The notes under the pieces were generated by a model. That model did no database searches. It was not told where the DNA came from and worked only from the letters and a program-made list of their open reading frames with translations. From assembly GCA_022385805.1 (NCBI GenBank), contig MU277738.1, forward strand, positions 1 to 64,000: DNA of 64,000 bases, read 5' to 3'. The stretch is from Pilatotrama ljubarskyi (Eukaryota; Basidiomycota; Agaricomycetes; Polyporales; Polyporaceae). Both the position numbers and the translations under genes were made by a program. Positions 11,915 to 23,130 of this stretch are shown here, piece after piece. Positions within the stretch are counted from its first letter, which is position 1. Each line of letters begins with the position of its first letter.

Positions 11915-13237
11915 ATGTCCGAGGAACAAGTACACGATGCGGACTACGACTTCATCTTCGCTCCTTTCGACAGCGACGTGATCGATAAGGGCGAGCCAGA
12001 CGACGAATGGGTCCCGGATGCACCGCAGCCGCAGAAGAAGGAGCGGACGCCGTTAAAGGGCAGCATATGGTTCGTGTCGGAAGTCTATACAGCAGACTCG
12101 CGTGAAGTGACCAACATCGACGGCACGTAGCTCTCGGTTCGGACATCCTCCGGGAGTGTATGTCGGGGATACCTTCGAGTCGAAGTATGCCCGCATTTCC
12201 TACGACAGCATGATGGAGAGGAGTTGGTGCTCACTGTCCTGGCGGCAGGCGGCAGCTGCACGATGCAGGCGTACATGCGGGCCTGCGTTCCGGCATCCAT
12301 GGCCAGAAGGACGTTGGTGCTTTCAGCATCGTCATGGCCGGTGGGTACGAAGACGACATCGACTACGGCGATAAGATGTAAGCATACCATTCACGTTCTG
12401 GCTAATCGCGGCGCAGTGGCTGACATGACGAAGATACTTCGTCGGCACCGGGGGACAAGAGACGGTCTGTACATCGTCTTCTGGCGCGACCGGGAATCGA
12501 CTGACCTCCTCTATACCGCGATCGCTTCCTCGACGATATAGGCAGGAGACGGAGGCCCCCAGAAATGCGATCAGTCGTTTGAACACTCGATGAACCAAGC
12601 GCTACTGGTGCGTCCGATCACGTCGTCTTACTGGGTCCCCACAGAGTTCGATCCTTGCTCACACGTGCGCCGTTCATAGAAGTCCATGGAGACACAACAG
12701 CCAGTCCGGGTCATAAGGGGATGGGAATTGCGCTCAGCATATGCTCCGAAGGAAGGGTGCGTTTCAGTATCCAGCTCTACATCGCTTCTCGCTACAACCT
12801 CCTTCTGTCCCCTTCAGATTCCGTTACGATGGCCTGTACAGGGTCAAAAGCGTACGTCTTCATAAATCAGCACGAGGAACATCGCTGATCCGTCGTCTCC
12901 ACAGGCCGAGATGAAAAAGGGCCGAAGCGGTTTCCAGGTCTGCGTATTCAAGCTACGCGTACGCCGTTCCACCTCAATCCTCGTCCTTCCCCCAGCTAAC
13001 CACTGCCGTACTCGCGCTGTGCAGAGGATACGCGACCAACCGGCCCTCCCCCCTGCGCGCCTCGTGTCGGAGCGTACGCCCAAGATGCGGGAAAAGCGGC
13101 CCCGGGACAAGGACGACGAGGCATACAAGCCTCCTTCTCGAAGCACCTCCGATAGGTCGGAGCGGTGCCGTGCGGAACGACGCCCGAAACGTCGGGTGGT
13201 GAATCTCGCCGACGGTGAGGACGAGGACGACTGGTGA
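11915..13237 (+). CDS. SRA/YDG (SAD) domain protein
   Basis: Predicted nuclear reader of modified DNA; SRA domains in UHRF1 and plant SUVH proteins bind 5-methylcytosine by base flipping. After an acidic N-terminal exon (MSEEQVHDADYDFIFAPFDS...), spliced exons give FGHPPGVYVGDTFESKRQL, then 'HDAGVHAGLRSGIHGQ', 'GAFSIVMAGGYEDDIDYGDK' and 'IYFVGTGGQE'. They continue with 'CDQSFEHSMNQALL', 'PVRVIRGWELRSAYAPKEG', 'FRYDGLYRV' and 'GRSGFQVCVFKLRRI'. These follow the SRA domain in order, including the namesake YDG. The C-terminal tail is basic then acidic (RRPKRRVVNLADGEDEDDW). No RING, PHD or SET domain is attached, unlike UHRF1 or SUVH. At least six introns; the exon 1/2 junction is unresolved because two weak donors (12052, 12076) both keep frame. 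Neighbours are unrelated. Confidence 0.85.
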
Positions 13238-13696
13238 GGCAGCTTGACGGAGACTACTAGATAGGTGAGATACGAGAGCGTCCGGTCTATCCTGTGCGCA
13301 CGCTGAATGTCGCATCGTTCGTTGATAGCATTGAGTGTAGGCGGGAAATGTTTGCCCGGATTTCGTGGGCTTGATTCCATTCTTACTTGGTTGGCTGTGG
13401 GTAGTAGTGTATGATATAGGTTCAGAGGCTTGGGGTTCACCGTCTGTATCGATACATCACTCGCCGCACTCGTCGCGCAGATGGCCAGTGCTCGTGCTGA
13501 CGCCAGCACGCTCTTCGAGTCCATCAGGGTTATCGTTAGATCGAGGCGAGGAAGCGATAGGGGTAGTGTCATTGAGTAACATAGACTCCACGCGAAACGG
13601 TATTCTTCCATACGGTACATCGGGATCCTACACGCCTGAGCTACACGCGTCCACCTTTGGGTCATTCTCTCGCATTGTATGACTCGAGACCAGTCC

Positions 13697-15331
13697 CTAA
13701 ACGTCCTCCGGCAGCATATACTTAGAGCGCTCTTGGATCCATTGCGGCGCCATCCGGACGAAATCCGCACCCCAGGGATGCTTGTGCAAGGATACGTACA
13801 TGGTCTGGAACCAGGGCTGTCATGAACATGGTGAGCTCTGGATGAGACAACGAGATGACGAGTCATGTATACAAAACCACTCACGATTCCGAAGACAGCA
13901 GTATCTTCACGAGGATCGTGGGCGAATATCAGTGCCTCTGCAGTTGGGGGAACGGTCCTTGGGTTGTGAGCGAACAGAAAAGGTCTTCCGGGTGCCTGCA
14001 CAACCACCGTGGAACCATCGGAACCTTCGAATTCGTATGTGATGCTGACATCGTCCATGACGTGTCCGCTTGGTACAGTGAACGCCGGCAAGGCGATATG
14101 CTGTTTGTCGGGGTTCCATCGTTCGTCAAGCGGGAGGTCACCTATGACATGGTGCCGGATATCCGTGATAAGATCGACCGGGAGTGTTGAGATACTACAA
14201 CCTACCATTGACAGCAGGGTGTAGGTTCAGCGATCGTCACATAGTAGTGGATATACTTCGAGCAATACATACCTGTGTCGAGGACTACAGGTAGGCCCTT
14301 CCCGGGCCTGTTGATCACGAGTTCGTAGGTGTCGGAGAAGCCCTCTCGACCACCAGCGAAGTTGTGGAACGTGAGCTTCTTGAGCCATACCTGCCATTCT
14401 TCTTGAATTTCCCCTTCAGCGTTGTCGACGGTTGCGATGGGCGCGGAGAACAAAGGAATATTCTTGCAGGGCCAATCGTTGTACGCCGCCCATGAATCTC
14501 CGCTAGACACGGCATGGAACATGATTAACCCATCACTATCATCCCAAGTCCTGAAAGTCCGCTGCAACTCACGGGTCTGTCCTGTCCTCCGGTATAGTTC
14601 CCCGTGGAGGACGAATCGCAAACCATAACGCGATTGTTTCCTTCTTGCTTCGCTTGAGGTGAATTATAGTAAACACTCCTCGACGCCGGCGATGTGAGTG
14701 GGTAAGAACTTACTGCGGCGGATAGAGGTAGCAGAGCCCGACGAACGGACCCAAGGAAAGTCTGGCGCAGACGGTCAACTACTGGAACGCACTGCAACAT
14801 TGCTCGTTCGTCATACGCACCATCGGTATCCCGCTGCCATCCGGCATTTCATAGGCGTCGTCATGTCTAGATACGGCCTGTGAGATTTTGCCAAGGCGAA
14901 GGGTGTGGGAAAGGTTTACTCCAGTCTGCCCAAGCCCAGCAGGCCGTCAGGCTTGTCTTCGAACACTGATCGAGTGACGGCAATGGCAATGCCAAGCTGA
15001 AGAGGGAGCGGAAGTGTCAGAGTGTCTCTACTTGGCCATTGAAGCACAGGGAGCTCCGCTGCGATGGCGCCGGGCTCCGACAGGACTAAGCCTGCGACGA
15101 GATGTGAGCAGTCGCCAGGGCGATGGTATATAGACTATACTCACGGACAGCACAATTGTCCACATATTGGACAGTAGCCAAACCAGCCAGTCGTCCACGT
15201 GCTTCCCTCTCTTCGATCGAGAGCTTCCTGGGGTCGTACGGCATTCCAAGAGTCTGGTGGCGCGGCGCGAACCTTCGCAGATCATCCGAGTCCCATTCTA
15301 CATACACATATTGCGGTTCCTGAGATTCGTT

Positions 15332-15369
<38 letters not shown>

Positions 15370-16430
15370 TGTCTTTGTCTTTGTCTTTGTCTTTGTCTTT
15401 GTCTTTGTCTTTGTCTTTGTCTTTGTCTTTGTCTTTGTCTTCGTCTTCGTCTTCGTCTTCGTCCTTTTCGATATGAAGGAGACAAGCGTGACCCTGTCCG
15501 AGAACCCATCTGGATCAGGTGTAAGTGTGCGCTCATGCAATAATCACGACCCAAATGTGACTTACGATGCGCTAGTAGCTGTCCATGTCACATATGCATG
15601 AGAACAATGTACAGAGACGTACCAGAACTTGCTCCGACCTACCAGTGTCTGCAACGAGAGAGAACGTCTTCTCTACGTCCTCCGCTTCCCCGATGCGACG
15701 CAGGATCTGTGGATGTCCATCAGGCGCTATGACAGCAGAGTCGCTGAACGTCATGGTCTACCAGAGAAACGGTGTAGGCCTGCGCTAGTATACAATAATA
15801 GTGGCTCAGGCTTCTTCAGTGTCAAGACTTGGATGGGACGTTCTCACATTCCACATGACGGATGAGCCCGTCTTTCTCGAAGATGGGGCCCATGGTCGAC
15901 ACGTATCCATGGTCCTGGCTTCGGACGGCCCCAGGTTTGGCAGAAACGACACTCTTGTGACGATGGACTCTGCTGCTCGGTTTGTCTTCGCGTTCATCGG
16001 AGCTGTCAGAAGAACTTGCAGACCAGACGGTGTGAGCATCGTCCTATGACAGGACCTGTTAGAAGTTGAACCAAATGCAAACGGTCACGGCATCGCATAC
16101 CTCTCCTATCGCAGTATCGGAATCAGTCTCGGGTGGTAGCTCCTCGTCGTCGGAGTCCGATAGGTGCTCTCTTGTGTGAATAGCGGCCTCACCCTCGCCC
16201 TCCGTCTCTTCGTCAAGACTCAGGCGCATAGGTGGCAGGGCTACCTTCCCCCTGGATGCAGCCCACATGTACTAAAAGAGCCATCAGGCGGGAGACAAAG
16301 CGACTCGGAACTCGAGCTTGAGGCGTGAACTTACCTTTTCGACCGCCGAGCCTGGAGCACTAGGGGGCTGAAGGATCAATACCACAGAGAGGCGAGGCGC
16401 ATCGCCCTCGATGCCGTCGGGTGCGTTCAT
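13697..16430 (-). CDS. A1 (pepsin-like) aspartic protease homologue B, with acidic repeat insert
   Basis: Exon 1 (16335-16430, 32 codons) reads MNAPDGIEGDAPRLSVVLIL and matches the starts of A, D and E. An acidic linker (SDSDDEELPPETDSDTAIGE) follows. The first catalytic motif is VADT|ATSAS|W, with Ala replacing the usual Gly and the loop encoded by a 13-nt exon (15566-15578). Immediately after, a Glu-Asp/Lys-Asp dipeptide run of roughly 45 residues interrupts the N-lobe. Then come 'VQYVDNCAV' (a possible flap), 'LGIAIAVTRSVFEDKPDGLLGLG' (psi-loop element) and 'ALWFAIRPP'. The second motif is VVLDT|GCSISTLP. The protein ends 'TMYVSLHKHPWGADFVRMAP...ERSKYMLPEDV'. Both Asp are kept. The DTA triplet still occurs in active retropepsins, so loss of activity is not implied. 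No signal peptide is seen. Confidence 0.75.
15327..15466 (-). repeat. Coding hexanucleotide repeat (Lys-Asp / Glu-Asp tract) in gene B
   Basis: Blocks of (GAAGAC), (AAAGAC) and (GAGGAC) read on the minus strand, on the plus strand GTCTTT/GTCTTC/GTCCTC. Translated in the frame that joins the 13-nt exon to the downstream 'EPQYVYVEWDSDDL' it gives alternating acidic (ED)n(KD)n(ED)n. The other two frames are also open (Thr-Lys and Arg-Gln), which is a side effect of the repeat. Confidence 0.85.
15566..15578 (-). other. 13-nt microexon in gene B
   Basis: Preceded by CAG and followed by GTAAGT on the minus strand. It encodes the residues between the catalytic Asp-Thr and the conserved Trp of the first lobe (ATSAS). 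It matches microexons of equal length and phase in A, D and E. Confidence 0.75.
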
Positions 16431-17122
16431 GACAAGAGGTTCACTGGACAGACCTGAGCTCGGCGGACTGCACTGAGGTTGAGGACAAAGACGAACTTCG
16501 GGGTGCGCGGACGTATTTATACACGTTGGCAAGGATGGGACTATGTGGTCCTTCCTCACGCACGCTGTATTCCAGTTGAGTTGCAAAGAATTGTCAATAC
16601 GGGCTCCCGGGCGCCGCAACTGTTGTTCCAGGTGGACGAATGGACAATAGCGGAAGGCACGTCGACCATTGCCAAGGTTGCATCCACAATAGAATGCTAC
16701 GAGTATCCGACCCGGAAAGAGTGTATCGAAGGCCAAAACGCCTTCGCGATGCGTTTGGGAGTTTGGAGCGCTATTGTGTATGGCCAGCAGACATCAATTA
16801 AGTCTGAGAATGGCTAGGAAGACAATAACGAAGGAAGGGTATGCAATTGACAATTGCAAGGCACGCGACGCTGCAGTCCACATGCAATATCGAGATTCCA
16901 GTCCTGACCTGCATAAGTAAGCACATGTGGAATCCCACGTGGTTGAGATTGTACTTCTTTGGCACCGTGGCGCACGAAGAACCGCAGCCTACAGGCGCTG
17001 GCTCCCGTCCCGTCCGCTCAAGTTTGTGTTCCCCGGCACTTACTATCACTGTCAACGATGCCTGGCCGGCATATAGGCGACAAAACTAGGTGTTTACCAT
17101 GAGGTAGTTCGTGTCCTGTCAT
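16431..17122. other. Divergent intergenic region B / F2
   Basis: Shared upstream region of the leftward gene B and the rightward gene F2. It contains the TATA element of B. No coding signal is seen. The open frame covering 16.5-16.8 kb on the plus strand lacks any motif. Confidence 0.4.
16514..16521 (-). promoter_or_regulatory. TATA box of gene B
   Basis: TATAAATA on the minus strand, about 85 nt before the ATG at 16430. Position and sequence fit a fungal core promoter. Confidence 0.5.
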
Positions 17123-18992
17123 ATGCTGACAAATCCATCCGTCAGTCTCCTTTCGTTGAACGAAGACTGCCTCTTGCCGATCCTCACGTTGCTCCGTCCC
17201 AACAAAGGACTACGCCCGCTGTCAGTGACGTGCAGATGGATCCGTCGATGCTGCATTCAAGTGCTTTTTGAGCGGTCGTATGCCTACGCTGCAAAGCTTG
17301 GTGAGGCTGGCTGCTTCCCACCCGATTCCCTGTGGCCGTACATCAGGTTCGTCCACTCATTCCGAGAGGAGATGCTGTACCTTCAGAGAGTGGGACCTAT
17401 CCGTTGATGATCCCACGTCGCTCTGAAAGCACTCTTCGTCTTTCTCTATGGAGTTTGCACGGCATGAGGTAGACCGGTACCGTCGGAGGTATCAGAGTGA
17501 TGAGTGTCGAGAGAGTACTCTCCAGGCCAACTCTCCAGGATGGCCTACCTCCAGTCGAAAAACCACTTTCACCTCCGCTTCATGTCTTCTAACCATCTCA
17601 TTATAGATCCCTGGAATTTCTGGGACAGTTTGAGCCCACAGTCGTCGCCTATATTCACAAGCAACCCGAACAAATGCGCGAGGTCCGCAGTCGTGAAGAA
17701 ACCCTCGCACGCACTCTCCGCTCCATGCCTCGGCTGTACAGGATTGATGTCCATGACGATGGAGATCTCGGTGTGCCTTGGTCCGTTCTCGACATATTAC
17801 TCTCCACTCCCACGCTCCGGGTCTTCGAGGCACCGGCGAGGCGACTCCTCAGCAAGTACGAACGCTCACTGGCCGCTCCCCACTTCTGCCCTGCTCCCAT
17901 TTCCTCCTTCCACTATGCCCCGGACTTCTTGCGTTACCATACCCGCAGCAGCACATCGGAGGTTGACGTGCTCGCCTTGCTAGTAGCGCATCTCTCCGTG
18001 TCTCTTCAGACAATCGTGGTTCCGAGCGAATCCACCCCGTTCGCGCTCATGAACTATTACGAATGGCCACAATTGCGCGAGCTCTATATTCAGGGAGACC
18101 CGGAGAGGGCCTGGATGTGTCGTACTCCTTTGGTGTCTGTGTTGTCCCGCATGCCCCGTCTACGTGTCCTCTCCCTGAAATTTGCGCACCGTACTGACCA
18201 GAGTCCTCGCGCCATCTGGCCTCCGGACCACATCATGTCTGCGCTCCCATGGCCCGACTTGGAGTCGCTGACGATTAGCTGGCCAAGTACAGAAGACCGC
18301 GTCTTCCAGAATCTTCCGACCACCTTGCGTCATCTCTCCCTCCGCTCCTGGCCACGACTCTACAATGCTCGAGTGCAGCCTCGCACATCGCCACTTTACC
18401 ACCTCCCATGGGTCAGAAGTGCTCCATCGTCGACCGACTTGCTAGCCGTTCTCCGGCTGTGTCCCAAAGGGATAGCGTTGCAGCGTCTGCATCTCGAGTA
18501 TTACGCGCGTGGGGTTATGGATGACGCAGAGCTGCTGCGATACGTCCCGACCGTATTCCCGCATCTTCGCAGTTTACACATCCATCGTTACTCGGGTGCA
18601 GTGGGCGCATCTGCCGCGACTGTGGTACGTCTATCGCATGTGAACAGAGCAGTGGCGCGGCTAACGGCCTACAGGAGGAGATTTCTGCAATGATGTCCCG
18701 CCTGCAACATCTCCGTGTCGTGCGGCTCTACCTGGACTGCAAGTATCGATCCTACAATCGTGGAGTCCGTGGACTGAGGATGACCTTCGGGACGCACATC
18801 GACTCGGAGTTCCTCAAAGCTGCCGCAGTTACCCTCCTGCGCGATCCGGGCCCGTCTCTTGACTCTCTATACCTCCTTCACACTGCGTCTGTCTGGGCTG
18901 TATACCACTTAGTGCGCGATAACGACGGAAACGTGCAGGCGAGTCAAGAGAGAAGGGGCACGGTGCTTGAGGATGATGACCCTTACGAGTAA
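17123..18992 (+). CDS. F-box/LRR protein F2
   Basis: About 519 residues from three exons: 17123-17346, 17607-18624 and 18675-18992 (224+1018 nt keeps phase; the third exon is 106 codons). Exon 1 has the F-box-like SLLSLNEDCLLPILTLLRP and 'LRPLSVTCRWIRRC', ending 'FPPDSLWPYIR'. Exon 2 holds degenerate leucine-rich repeats with 'SMPRLYRIDV', 'MPRLRVLSLKF', 'WPDLESLTIS', 'LPTTLRHLSLRSWPRLY' and 'FPHLRSLHIHRY'. Exon 3 reads 'LQHLRVVRLYLDCKYR' and ends 'DDDPYE'. The terminal TAA overlaps a GTAAGT donor, so a further short exon is likely (an acceptor near 19063 would add a few residues). ATG 17123 is chosen because the upstream frame has only a GTG. F3 lies 0.5 kb downstream in the same orientation and is a tandem duplicate. 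Expected role: SCF-type substrate adaptor, inferred. Confidence 0.8.
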
Positions 18993-19511
18993 GTGGGCTT
19001 CAATTCTGCTATCGAGTACTGCGATTTGTTCGAACGGTGCTCATGTTCTGCGACCTGTGTAGGAGGATCCCCGATGACTGATATGCACCCCGGGAGACTA
19101 CTGGGATACGGGACAGTGCCGTCGTTCTTGTCAATGTCCTTGCGGGTCCGAACGAATTTACGTTGTACAGAGTGCAAATGGTGTGGTCTTGACTCAGGCT
19201 GTGCGCGGGTGCAGGCCGCGGTGGGCACCGCCAGGTATTTTGAGGGAGGAGGCGTGGCAGTCACGGTCGCTGTAGTAGGCCACGTGGCATACTGTATGCC
19301 TTGTGCGCGTTGGATACCGCGTTACCCTTCTTCTCAGACTCTCCGACTTACTCTCACTGACTGCTAGTGCTTGACCCCGTGGAAGTCTGTCTCCATGAGC
19401 GTTTGATATCCCTGTTGTCGTTGAATAATAGGCAAAGAACCGACACAACCGCGTATGTTTACGAGAGTGCTCTATGCACCGTGACGTATTCTAATAAACA
19501 CGTCCGCCAGC

Positions 19512-21353
19512 ATGAGTCTCTTGTCGTTGAACGAGGACTGCCTGTTGCAGATCTTCACGCTGCTTTGCCCTGATAAAGGACTCCAGTCGCTGTCACTCAC
19601 GTGTAGATGGATGCGTGAAAGATGTGCTCCGATGCTCCTCGAGCGGTCGCATGCTGACGCGGCGAAGCTTGGCGAAGCTGGATACTTCCCACCCGACTCG
19701 CTATGGCCGTATATCAGGTTCGTCGATACGTTGCATAATTAGCTGGGTTTGGCCCCACAATCGCGGGACATATACGTCTGATGATATTGCCCTGCTTTGT
19801 CTGCTCTTCCGGTCTTCTGTGTTGAAGCCCCGACGAGCTGATGGAGAACCAGGGCCGTCCTCAGAAGTCCTTGTTAGGTGAATGTTGAAGAGTCTATCTC
19901 ACGCTCGCGAGAGGGTCCAGCCGTAGCCTAGCGATATCGAAAACTCATGATGACCGTTTCGCCAATAGATGCATGACCATACTTGGGCAATTCAAGCCTA
20001 CAGGCATCAAATCGCTCTATGGTCAACCCGAACACATTCGCGAGACCCGCCGCCGTGAAGAGGTCCTCGCACACTCGCTCTGTTCCATGCCCCTACTGCA
20101 CAGAATCGATATCCGAGAGGATGAGGAGCGCGGTATTCCGTGGTCTGTTCTCAGCATACTACTCTCTACTCCCTCACTCCGGGAATTCTCTACTCTGGGA
20201 CGACTCTTTAGCCAGTACGAACGCCCTCCGGCTGCTCCTCACTTCAGCCCTGCTCCCATCACCACTTTCCATTATGTGCCGGATTACTTGCGTCCCTTCC
20301 CGCGAAGCAGCGCATCTGAAAACGATGTGCTCGCTTTGCTCCTCGCGCAACTCTCCCCATCGCTCCGGTCGCTCATCATCCCAAGCGAGTCGGCCCCGTT
20401 TTTGCAAATGAACCACTATGACTGGCCGCAATTACAGGAGCTCTGTATTCAGGGGGACCCGGAGCGTGTGTGGAGCTGTCCTGTCCCTTTGGTGTCTGCG
20501 CTGTCCCGCATGCCCCGTCTACGGGTCTTGAACCTGAGGCTTGCCCGCTGGAAGGATGAGTCCCCGCGCCCTATCTGGCCTATGGACCACGACATGATCA
20601 CAACCCCGTGGCCGGAGCTCGAGTCGCTCACAATCAGCTGGCCGAATGCTCAGGATCGCGTCTTTGATAACCTCCCCGCAACCCTGAGCCATCTCGCCCT
20701 GGGATGCTGGCCACGCCTGTATATCATACGAGGAAAGCGCCACGCCTTGCAGAAAAATCGACTGCCGTGGGCCCAAGGCGCTCCGTCTTGGGCTGCCGTG
20801 CTGGACACCCTCCGCGCGTGTGCCGGGAGGACAGCGTTGCAAAGTTTATATCTCGAGTACAGCGCAAATTCGGATGTGGAAGACGCGGAATTGCTGCGGT
20901 ATATGCCGACGGCCTTCCCGCACCTCCAGACGCTTCAAATATTTCGTTATTCCAGCCCGGTGGGCGCGTCTCCGGCGACCGTGGTACGTGACTTATGCCA
21001 TGATTTGACTAAAGCTGCCAGCGATAACCCACTCACGATAGGAGGGCATTTCTGAAATGATGTCCTGTCTGCACGACCTCCGTGTCGCACGGTTTTATTT
21101 GGACTTCAAGTACCGAGAGTTCGAGCGTAGACGTGTCTGGGGACCGCCCCCCGGGACACACGTTGATCCGAAGTCGATCGAAGCTGCCGCGGCCGTTCTG
21201 CTTCAAAATCCCGGCCCATCACTCGAACGCCTATCTTTCCTTTACCGTGGCGGTGTTTGGAATGTACACCACCTACATCATACTCCTGATGGGCGCGTGG
21301 AGGTCCGGCTCACAAAGGAGACGGGATTTCAGGACGATGAACCTTATGGGTGA
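19512..21353 (+). CDS. F-box/LRR protein F3 (tandem duplicate of F2)
   Basis: About 510 residues, exons 19512-19717, 19969-20983 and 21042-21353 (206+1015 nt in phase). It starts MSLLSLNEDCLLQIFTLLCP and the first exon ends at 'FPPDSLWPYIR'. Exon 2 starts at 'CMTILGQFKP', a junction shared with F2 (SLEFLGQFEP), F4 (CITILESFEP) and F6 (CITVLETFEP). Repeats include 'SMPLLHRIDIRED', 'MPRLRVLNLRL', 'WPELESLTIS', 'LPATLSHLALGCWPRLY' and 'FPHLQTLQIFRY'. Exon 3 carries 'LHDLRVARFYLDFKYR'. The end 'DDEPYG' again coincides with a GTGAGT donor, so a short last exon (acceptor near 21429, adding 'SITDY') is plausible. Sequence differs from F2 along the whole LRR part, so the copies have diverged but stay open. 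Confidence 0.8.
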
Positions 21354-21600
21354 GTGACCGTCCGCCCTGCTATCCACTACCGTATCGTCATTCTTCTGGA
21401 CGGGCACTCATGTCCTGCATCCTGTTTAGCTCTATCACCGATTACTGATATATACTGGGAATCTCGCTACGACGGCTAAGGGGCTACAGGGCTATCGGGC
21501 TGCGCCTCATGAGACGACTGATGCGCAAGGTCGAACCGCATATCGTCAGCGCGAAGTAGCAGTTCCAAAAATGTAGACTTCTGACTCGGCGCTTTCGAGG

Positions 21601-23130
21601 CTAGCATACATTTCGGAGTGCAGCAGCCTCTTGACTCGGACCGCCTCCGTCCTTGCTCTCTGTCTGGTCCGCATGCGACAGGGGTACCGGTAACCTGACT
21701 GCTTTGCCATATCGCCGCATACCAAGATCCGCCTGCTCAGCCTTCCTCGCCACCTCGAGCGCAATTGCATGTAGCTCGAAACCGGTATCCCCTCCGATAT
21801 CTCTGTGTGCCGCCGCAGGCGCACGAGTACCGCCTTCAAAGACGGACGGCGCCCAGGCATGACTGCTCGAATCTAGATGATCGGTGCGGCGGTGTGACCA
21901 ACCGAGGCCGATGCGCACGGTGATAAGCATGAGCGAGATTCCCGAGACGGCGGGAAGACAGTCATTCATGAGCACGTTGATGCTCGACTTGGCTTGATAT
22001 GTCGCGAAGAAGAGCAGCGCCCAGGTTCTGTGCCAGATGTAACTTTATCAGTACACACGGATGAACTTGACCTTCGCATAATAGGTACGAACGCATAGAG
22101 CGCAGCGCTCTCGACGAAGATAGCCAGAGCTCCCTGATAGATTGGATTTGTAAGTAGATGTAGATAGCCCGGCTGAGCACGCTGGCGATGGATGCGCACC
22201 GTGATGCTCCTGCTGCCCGCAGTACGAAGCTCCGGGTTGAGCGCTCTGTTCGTTGACAGGATGCGGTATGAAATCATTGCTGTGGAAGTGTGTGGCTAAT
22301 CAACAATTGTGCAGATTTCAGTCTCAAATTCTACATTACCTGTGCCATAGACATTTGTGCTACAATCCGTGAATTCAGCATGCAGCTAGGGCCATCTCTA
22401 CCTCACCCGAATGCTCACCCAATCGTCAGGAAACAGCCGGCAGTGATCCAGCGGCCAAGCGTGCTCGCGTACAAGTCCTCATCGGAGTCGTACTGCGAGA
22501 ATAAGTATGTGATGACGCTGCTGCAGACTGCGAGTCCCACAGTTGTGGTTGCAGGGAAGATGACCACCCAAAGGGCTCTGCTCCAGATAACCCAGGTGCG
22601 AGCGATCTGCATTCAAGCCGTACTTCAAATCAATGCACGTTCTCAACTCTGGAGACATGTGTGTTTTACTAACCACCATGAGGTCACATATCACAACGGA
22701 TATGACATTCAGCGCGGTCAGAGCAACCTCAGTGGGGTCTCGCAGGCTAGCAAAGTATTCGGTCGGCTGCGATCCTCCTTTGAAGTAGACGAACGCTCCA
22801 AATAGGCGATAAACCATCAATAACCAGTGCTACATGCAAGAGAGGACGTGAGCAAGTCAAGGTATACACACTCTGGAAAGCTTCAATTCGACGCACCGCG
22901 GTGACCGTGCACAGAAGGATACATGAAGCAACGAAGAGTGGTGTCCGCCACAGCCTGCGGCCCACAGGGCGTCGTAAGCGGCGCGGAGAGCGCACCTGTA
23001 CTCTGATTTCGGAGGTGCGGCGGACAAGAAGGACGAGAGTAGTCACTCCTAAGACGAAGAATACGCCCCACAGCGCACTTTCGACGCATACAGTGGCTAA
23101 GTTCGTCGCGAGGACGGAGATGGGCGCCAT
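21601..23130 (-). CDS. Seven-helix membrane protein (basidiomycete GPCR-like hypothetical)
   Basis: Spliced minus-strand exons give a typical seven-helix layout. Helix 1 is 'VESALWGVFFVLGVTTLVLLV', then 'LWRTPLFVASCILLCTVTAV'. The segment 'HWLLMVYRLFGAFVYFKGGS' with 'EYFASL' follows, then 'VALTALNVISVVICDLMV' joined to 'IARTWVIWSRALWVVIFPAT'. Next are 'AMISYRILSTNR', 'GALAIFVESAALYAFV' and 'TWALLFFATYQAKSSINVLM...VSGISLMLITVRIG'. The order resembles a large group of uncharacterised basidiomycete membrane proteins (often with 'IIESGALYS' before helix 6 and 'IVRV' at the end of helix 7). The tail is soluble and polar. Function is unknown, and a receptor role is only suggested by topology. Introns with GTTAGT, GTGAGC and GTACCT donors are used; the one near helix 6 is uncertain. 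Confidence 0.7.

Noticed and set aside
12844..14208. 454-codon minus-strand frame
   Set aside because: Only its first part (C-lobe of protease B after the second Asp motif) is coding; the rest runs through an intron, past the B stop in another frame and antisense to the SRA gene.
15282..15554. Arg-Gln and Thr-Lys repeat proteins in alternative frames
   Set aside because: By-products of the GAAGAC/AAAGAC repeat; only the acidic frame joins the conserved exons of gene B.
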